The translations under genes and the position numbers were made by a program. This document shows positions 60,001 to 64,000 of a stretch of DNA of 64,000 nt, in pieces. A model generated the notes under the pieces. That model saw only the letters and a program-made list of their open reading frames with translations, did not search any database and was not told where the DNA came from. Source of the stretch: Stutzerimonas stutzeri (GTDB lineage: Bacteria > Pseudomonadota > Gammaproteobacteria > Enterobacterales > Pasteurellaceae); the NCBI GenBank assembly GCA_901420285.1, contig CABDVE010000001.1, positions 1,736,001-1,800,000 of the forward strand. The letters run 5' to 3'. Within the stretch, counting starts at the first letter, position 1, and the number at the start of each line of letters is the position of its first letter.

Positions 60001-60504
60001 TGAACCACGCACCGCATATTCACCGTGTTCCAGCACTTGCTCCACCGCGCGATAACCCGCCATTTCCAGTTGTAAACGCATTTTATCGATAACAAGACGA
60101 TCGCCTTTTTTAATCAACAGAACATTATGTTGCAGATATTGCGGCGGGCAAAGGCGTTGCATCAAAGTGGCGATCGGTAATAAAAAAATGCCTTTTTTGG
60201 CCTGTTGTAAATAAAAAAGGGCGCTCAAACGCGAGGAAATAATTTCTTGATGGGGCGAAAAAGTATCGTAAGGCAAGGTTTCCCAATCGGGGAATAAACG
60301 CACGTCCAGGCGGCTTAATTCTGCTAATACACGCGATAAACGCAGCGCGCTTCGGGTGTCCGGCGTAACCACTACCGTTAGCCCCGCATTTTGCTCGGCG
60401 ATTTCGCTAATCGCCAATGCATCGGCGCCCTGCAGTACGTTACCTAAAATTTTATGATCATTCGGTTCGGTAGGAAGATCAAGGGGGAAAAAAGCGGTAT
60501 TCAT
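57064..60504 (-). CDS. mfd: Transcription-repair coupling factor Mfd
   Basis: 1146 residues starting MNTAFFPLDLPTEPND. The N-terminal UvrB-like module includes LSRLDVRLFPDWETLPYD. The RNA polymerase-interacting domain (VVHLDHGVGRYGGL) is followed by RecG-like translocase motifs GDVGFGKTEVAMRAAF, DEEHRFGVGQKE, TATPIPRTL and QLRGRVGRS. It removes stalled RNA polymerase and recruits UvrA. AINAVLSDM is encoded by a dispersed motif (58661). The start at 60504 is the family start; a frame 12 codons longer has no support. Confidence 0.97.
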   Translation of the reverse strand: MNTAFFPLDLPTEPNDHKILGNVLQGADALAISEIAEQNAGLTVVVTPDTRSALRLSRVLAELSRLDVRLFPDWETLPYDTFSPHQEIISSRLSALFYLQQAKKGIFLLPIATLMQRLCPPQYLQHNVLLIKKGDRLVIDKMRLQLEMAGYRAVEQVLEHGEYAVRGSLLDLFPMGSAQPFRLDFFDDEIDSIRTFDVDTQRTLDEIQSVNLLPAHEFPTDDKGIEFFRAQFRETFGEIRRDPEHIYQQITKGTLISGIEYWQPLFFAEMATLFDYLPQQTLFIDMEGNQEQGERFYRDAAQRYEQRKADPMRPLLAPQKLWLNVDEVNRKLKSYPRISLKTEKVRTSVRQKNLPVTALPEVTIQSQQKEPLGQLRQFIEQFKGHILFSVETEGRRETLLDLLSPLKLKPKQIKSLDQAEQEKFSLWVSSLEQGFIIEQTPSLAIIGEANLLGERVQQRSRDKRKSVNPDTLVRNLVELKIGQPVVHLDHGVGRYGGLVTLDTGGIKAEYLLLNYANESKLYVPVTSLHLISRYVGGSDETAPLHKLGNEAWAKSRQKAAEKIRDVAAELLDVYAQRAAKKGFAFKYDREEFQQFAATFPFEETHDQEMAINAVLSDMCQPKAMDRLVCGDVGFGKTEVAMRAAFLAVMNHKQVAVLVPTTLLAQQHYENFKDRFANLPVNVEVLSRFKTTKEQKQILQNLSEGKVDILIGTHKLIQSDVKFSDLGLLIIDEEHRFGVGQKEKIKQLRANIDILTLTATPIPRTLNMAMNGIRDLSIISTPPARRLSIKTFVRQKDDLVIREAILREILRGGQVYYLHNDVASIENTAEQLAALVPEARIVVGHGQMRERELERVMTDFYHQRYNVLVCSTIIETGIDVPTANTIIIERADHFGLAQLHQLRGRVGRSHHQAYAYLLTPPPKMMTKDAERRLDALENLDNLGAGFILATHDLEIRGAGELLGNEQSGQIESIGFSLYMELLDAAVKALKEGREPSLDELTQQHADIELRIPALLPEDYLGDVNMRLSFYKRIAAADSKQELDELKVELIDRFGLLPEAAKNLLQIAELRLQVAPLKVLRIDAGTQGGFIEFAPSAKVDPEKFIRLIQKEPIVYRFDGPLKFKFIKDLTESNVRLAFVVELVKTLVE

Positions 60505-60594
60505 AAATAATGCGTCAATCTTGAATAAAAATTGACGCATAGTTTACTGAATTAAAATATGGGATTCAAGCCAAAGTCTGTATATAAAAACAGG

Positions 60595-60765
60595 TTATTT
60601 TTTGAAAAGCGAATCTTCCTTTTTTAAGTTTCCGTTTTCATCTTCACGCATTTTCGGCACGCCACAACAGCTCGGTGAATCAAGATCATAGGCTTTGATG
60701 AAATTGTCGTATTTTTCCAAAGCGCGCTTAAACCAGCCTTTTGGTTTTTCAATTTGTTCAGTCAT
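60595..60765 (-). CDS. Small hypothetical protein (DUF5363-like), overlaps tmcA
   Basis: 56 residues: MTEQIEKPKGWFKRALEKY, then DNFIKAYDLDSPSCCGVPKM and a charged tail ending SLFKK. It starts inside the tmcA stop region (ATGACTGA overlap of 8 bases) behind AAAGGACCC. A KPKGWxKRxxEKYD opening followed by a Cys-containing motif is typical of a small conserved Pasteurellaceae/enteric protein family that I believe is DUF5363; function unknown. Probably translated with tmcA. Confidence 0.7.
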   Translation of the reverse strand: MTEQIEKPKGWFKRALEKYDNFIKAYDLDSPSCCGVPKMREDENGNLKKEDSLFKK

Positions 60766-62626
60766 AAAGGGTCCTTTTATTATTCTTCAGTAAAAATTGT
60801 TTAATTTCTAAACGAAGGTATTCTACGCTTTTTTTCTTGTTAAACGGAAGTTGTTTTTTTGTTAAATAGGCAAAAATGTGCGGAAAATTTCGCTCACCGA
60901 AACGGTTTAACAAACGACGAATTGCCGGTTGCACGGAAAACAACGTTCGATGGAAATCGGCAAAGTCTTTTAGGCTTTGCCAATCCGTTTCGTTTAGCGT
61001 CCAATCCGTTTCGCCCGAAGCCAAGTTCGCCGCAAGAGGATGAAAAGACAAAGGCAAATTGCGCCGAAATTGTCGTTCGGCGACTCGTACCAATTCCGCG
61101 CCTTGTGCGGAAAGCCCTTTTAAGGCGATGGCAGAATAACAGCCACTGCTCGCGTCTTGATGCTCGCCTAAATGTACCAAAATAAAACCGCATTGAAGCC
61201 AAAAACGGGCGAGTTGCTCCGTGTAGCCGAAACTTACTGAAAGAAAATCGGTATGGCGACATTCGATCGAATCGACCAGCTTACGCCCGATGTGCTGCCG
61301 TTGCCAATGCGGTGCTACTGCGATACGTGAAATCCGTAGCGAACGCAAACGGCAAGCTTGCGGTAAATTTTCGTGAAAACACAACGCTTGCGGTACTAAA
61401 TTGCCCTTAGGGCGACGTTTGCCTCGTCGAATTTGCTCGAGCAGGTATTCGTCTCGTATTTCGCCCTCTTCTAACGCCCAAATTGCACCGAGCAACTTTT
61501 CGTCGCATTCGGCCAGACAAAAACGTTGTTTCCGACCGTCTAATAAGCGGCGAAGATCAATCGGTGAAGTGCGATAATGCGCAAGGCTCATCAAACCGTA
61601 AAAAGATTCGGGCGATTTTACTAATTTGCTTTGAGAAATTTCATGAATATGAATATCCGTTTGCCGCGCATAATCAAGTCGCCCGAATGCCTCTTCCGCA
61701 TTTAAAAGCAGCAGATCTTCAATAAAAAGTTCGAGCGGGTCATTTTCAGCCCAACGCAGCGGTTGTTGCAGTTCGAAAGACAAAAAAGTGCGGTCGATTT
61801 TTTGCTTAAATTTGACTTCAAAACCGCGTCCCGTACCTTCGTAACTATGGATCGTAGTACTGAATAAAATATGCTGAAAATGTCGCGCAAATCCTTGCAA
61901 CTGCGCAAGCGGAATCATCGCGGCCTCGTCCACAAAAAGCCAAGCATTTTTGCTAAACGCCGGATCTTGTCGCAGGCGTGCGCTCAACTCGTCCGGTGCG
62001 ATAAATTGCGGGTCGCTTGCGGCAAAATTGCGTAATGTTTCGACCGCATTTTTATTCGCGGCAGTCAAAAAAATCGGTGCTTTGAGTCGATCGGCCAGAA
62101 TACCTAACAGCGCGGATTTACCGCGTCCTCGTTTGGCTGTGAGAAAATACAGATCGTGCTTTTTTTGCAAAATCTGTTCGATAATTTTTTGCTGGGCCGC
62201 CGTCGCGTGCCGGCTTACATTTTCCGAATAATTGGATTGCCGAAATAGCACCGCATTGAACGCCGTCAACACGGGGAAGCCGTAGCGCGTCACGCATTGT
62301 TTGAAATGGCGAATAAAATTTGGTGTGGCAATAGCCTGTTGCTTGCCGCTCCAACGCAGGCTATCTTGATCCGGCCGGCACGCTAAATTCGCCCAATCCG
62401 CTAACAACAAGCAAAGCGTGCCGCCCCTTTTTAATGTACCGGCAGCAATGGCGAGCGCTTCTAAATGAATGCCTTGGCGCGCATCAAACAAAATGTGCGC
62501 AAATTCTTGCCCAAGCAAATTTACCGTTTTCGCAAAAGGCACGCCCGATTCCCCGACAACCAATACGTCAGGCGGCAAATTTTCGGGTAAATTCTGAGCA
62601 ATAAGCAACTGGCATTGGCGTGACAT
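60758..62626 (-). CDS. tmcA: tRNA(Met) cytidine acetyltransferase TmcA
   Basis: 622 residues starting MSRQCQLLIAQNLPENL behind GAGG. The RNA helicase-like domain has Walker A TAKRGRGKSALLGIL and Walker B AWLFVDEAAMIPL. The GNAT acetyltransferase domain has the acetyl-CoA site ISRIAVAPHWQRQHIGRKL, and a C-terminal tRNA-binding part follows. It makes N4-acetylcytidine at the wobble base of elongator tRNA-Met. Two dispersed motifs occur: FNAVLFRQ (62247) and the APHW of the acetyl-CoA site (61305). Confidence 0.94.
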   Translation of the reverse strand: MSRQCQLLIAQNLPENLPPDVLVVGESGVPFAKTVNLLGQEFAHILFDARQGIHLEALAIAAGTLKRGGTLCLLLADWANLACRPDQDSLRWSGKQQAIATPNFIRHFKQCVTRYGFPVLTAFNAVLFRQSNYSENVSRHATAAQQKIIEQILQKKHDLYFLTAKRGRGKSALLGILADRLKAPIFLTAANKNAVETLRNFAASDPQFIAPDELSARLRQDPAFSKNAWLFVDEAAMIPLAQLQGFARHFQHILFSTTIHSYEGTGRGFEVKFKQKIDRTFLSFELQQPLRWAENDPLELFIEDLLLLNAEEAFGRLDYARQTDIHIHEISQSKLVKSPESFYGLMSLAHYRTSPIDLRRLLDGRKQRFCLAECDEKLLGAIWALEEGEIRDEYLLEQIRRGKRRPKGNLVPQALCFHENLPQACRLRSLRISRIAVAPHWQRQHIGRKLVDSIECRHTDFLSVSFGYTEQLARFWLQCGFILVHLGEHQDASSGCYSAIALKGLSAQGAELVRVAERQFRRNLPLSFHPLAANLASGETDWTLNETDWQSLKDFADFHRTLFSVQPAIRRLLNRFGERNFPHIFAYLTKKQLPFNKKKSVEYLRLEIKQFLLKNNKRTLYD

Positions 62627-62917
62627 AAGAATCCTCAACAAATTCTTCTCATTTTAGCGGAAATTTAGCTAGCAAAAAACGGCGAAATGAAAGGACTCCA
62701 CGACGTAACATTTGTTTCGTTCAAAGAAGGCGGTCAACCTAATGGTAATTATTTTTGGTTTATTTGACTTGAGTATTTTGGGCTAGTGGATGGGTATTCT
62801 TTGCGTAATACTTTCATGGATTAGATAATAAAAAACACATCAAGCCCTTATTTTTAGATAAAAAGTAAAAGACACTTAAGAAATAACTACTTTTCCGCTC
62901 TAAAATGTGGCTATGTT
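62627..62917. other. Intergenic region between arcB and tmcA
   Basis: About 290 AT-rich bases with no recognised gene, terminator or motif copy; it holds the tmcA promoter region and the arcB 3' end. Confidence 0.5.
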
Positions 62918-64000
62918 CTAGACGTTTAAATAATCTTCTAATTCCTTCACATTGTCTTGCCAACTTTCATCCAATTTATTAAGCCATAATTCGATGCTCC
63001 AACGCCAATCTTCTGCTTCATTATGCTGCATTTTCTCCGCCCAGTCTTGAACGGTTAACAGGCCCACAGATGCCGCCGCGCCTTTAATTTTATGGGCGAG
63101 ATCGGCCACTTGTTCGGCTAAATAATGATTTTGTCGATAAGCGTTAAAAGTCTGATGCAATTCACTTAAATAATCTGGCATCATTTGTTTGAATAATGCC
63201 AAATTCTGCGCCATTTGTGTTTTACCTAATAAGCCGATAAGTTCCGTGTTTAGGGTTTGATGCTCACTTTTATCCGTAAATGCCGTTTGCACAGAAGAAG
63301 GTTCCATTTCCTCGGCAAAAAAACGATATAAACAATGCCGCAGTTCTCCTAAGGCAAGTGGCTTGCGCAGCACCGCATCCAGCCCTTTGGCCAGATATTC
63401 TTGCTCGGTTTGCATCACATTTGCGGTAAAAGCTACAAGTGGCGGAAGAAAATCATAAATGCCGTCCTCATATTTCTGACGGAAATGTTCGGCAATATCA
63501 AAACCCGACATATCGGGTAACTTAATATCTAATAAAACAATGTCGTAAGTATTACGCTCAAATAAATGAATTGCTTCCCGCCCATTCATCGCCACGTCCA
63601 CATGATGCCCTAATTTCTCCAGTGCACTTTTTGCCACGATAACATTGAGTTCGATATCTTCCACAAGCAACACCGACAAATGCAATGACGACTGTAACAG
63701 CGAATTATCCCTTATTGGTTCGCTTTTTTTGGCACGAATGGTTAAATCAAAAGTGGAGCCACTACCAAGGCGACTTTTCACATGCAAATCGCCGCCCATT
63801 AAACGTGCCAAATTTTTTGAGATAGCAAGACCAATCCCGCTACCGGAAGAGCGATTTGCGTTTTCCTTAACTTGATAATACATTTTAAAAATATTATCTA
63901 ACTCACATGGCGCAATACCGCTTCCCGTATCGATTACGCTAAATTGATAAACGTCGTTTTCCGGAGCGCTAACCTGCAAAGTAATTTTGCCTTTTTCAGT
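62918..64000 (-). CDS. arcB: ArcB-like hybrid sensor kinase, C-terminal part, truncated by window edge
   Basis: 361 codons are visible; the frame is open to base 64000 (TEKGKITLQVSAPEND...). From the N-side: the end of the histidine kinase ATPase domain (VIDTGSGI, GSGIGLAISKNLARLMGG, GSGSTFDL), a receiver domain with phosphoacceptor Asp in YDIVLLDIKLPDMSG and Lys in LRKPLAL, and an HPt domain with its histidine in ADLAHKIKGAAASVGL. The transmitter-receiver-HPt order is that of ArcB, which phosphorylates ArcA under low oxygen. The TTG at 63979 is not a real start. Other tripartite kinases cannot be fully excluded without the sensor part. Confidence 0.85.
   Translation of the reverse strand, partial: TEKGKITLQVSAPENDVYQFSVIDTGSGIAPCELDNIFKMYYQVKENANRSSGSGIGLAISKNLARLMGGDLHVKSRLGSGSTFDLTIRAKKSEPIRDNSLLQSSLHLSVLLVEDIELNVIVAKSALEKLGHHVDVAMNGREAIHLFERNTYDIVLLDIKLPDMSGFDIAEHFRQKYEDGIYDFLPPLVAFTANVMQTEQEYLAKGLDAVLRKPLALGELRHCLYRFFAEEMEPSSVQTAFTDKSEHQTLNTELIGLLGKTQMAQNLALFKQMMPDYLSELHQTFNAYRQNHYLAEQVADLAHKIKGAAASVGLLTVQDWAEKMQHNEAEDWRWSIELWLNKLDESWQDNVKELEDYLNV

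Noticed and set aside
61301-61316. Motif copy in tmcA as an insertion
   Set aside because: It encodes APHW within the conserved acetyl-CoA site (VAPHWQRQHIG), so the protein sequence alone may explain this copy.
63979-63979. TTG at 63979 as the true start of the kinase gene
   Set aside because: It lies in the middle of the ATPase domain, and the frame is open to the window edge with kinase-like sequence.

Overview
This is about 64 kb of AT-rich, densely coding bacterial chromosome from a member of the Pasteurellaceae, most like Haemophilus or Aggregatibacter. The evidence is gene content and order: dnaX-apt-lpdA-aceF-aceE-mgsA-ydgA-dnaK-dnaJ, grxA/rimK, nimR-nikKLMQO and tsaE-amiB-mutL-miaA-glnE are Haemophilus-type blocks, and Haemophilus-type uptake signals (AAGTGCGGT) are present. 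The species cannot be fixed from the sequence alone.

Layout. 1-3135: 5' two-thirds or less of a large trimeric autotransporter adhesin read leftwards and cut by the window edge. 3136-4923: 1.8 kb without a credible gene, holding two copies of a covarying hairpin element, a GC-rich block with a 58-bp direct repeat, and a (GTGC)n tract of about 21 units. 4924-6123: two adjacent type II toxin-antitoxin modules with opposite internal gene order. 6218-24 kb: housekeeping block (yedI, dnaX, apt, mepS, lpdA-aceF-aceE, mgsA, ydgA, dnaK, a GyrI-like gene, dnaJ). 24-27.6 kb: molybdate uptake modABC with divergent modE. 27.8-30 kb: fdhF, a selenocysteine formate dehydrogenase H that needs molybdenum. 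30-34.5 kb: a methyltransferase, grxA, rimK, a secreted protein and fumC. 34.6-41.3 kb: nickel regulator nimR, nickel ECF transporter nikKLMQO and hydrogenase maturation hypBDE. 41.4-46.9 kb: cbpA-cbpM, manA and the PTS genes ptsH-ptsI-crr. 47-49 kb: rsgA, orn and two tRNA-Gly(GCC). 49.3-60.5 kb: tsaE-amiB-mutL-miaA-glnE and mfd. 60.6-64 kb: a 56-residue protein overlapping tmcA, then the 3' part of an arcB-type hybrid kinase.

How the genes fit together. Molybdate import (modABC), molybdenum- and selenium-dependent FdhF, nickel import (nikKLMQO under a MerR-type promoter) and Ni-Fe hydrogenase maturation (hypBDE) together point to a formate hydrogenlyase-type anaerobic metabolism, although the hydrogenase structural genes are not in the window.

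Most notable finding. The 12-mer CAATGCGGTGCT (reverse AGCACCGCATTG) occurs about 35 times by my reading, against a chance expectation well below one. It is scattered singly within genes (where it encodes NSTAL or NAVL at tolerant places), paired as hairpins between genes, and stacked as a perfect 24-bp tandem array at 23870-24013. The classical AAGTGCGGT signal is found only about 10 times, far fewer than in H. influenzae. I infer that this motif is a divergent or second DNA uptake signal of this lineage, or a previously unrecognised dispersed repeat that behaves like one. Counts were made by eye and should be recomputed.
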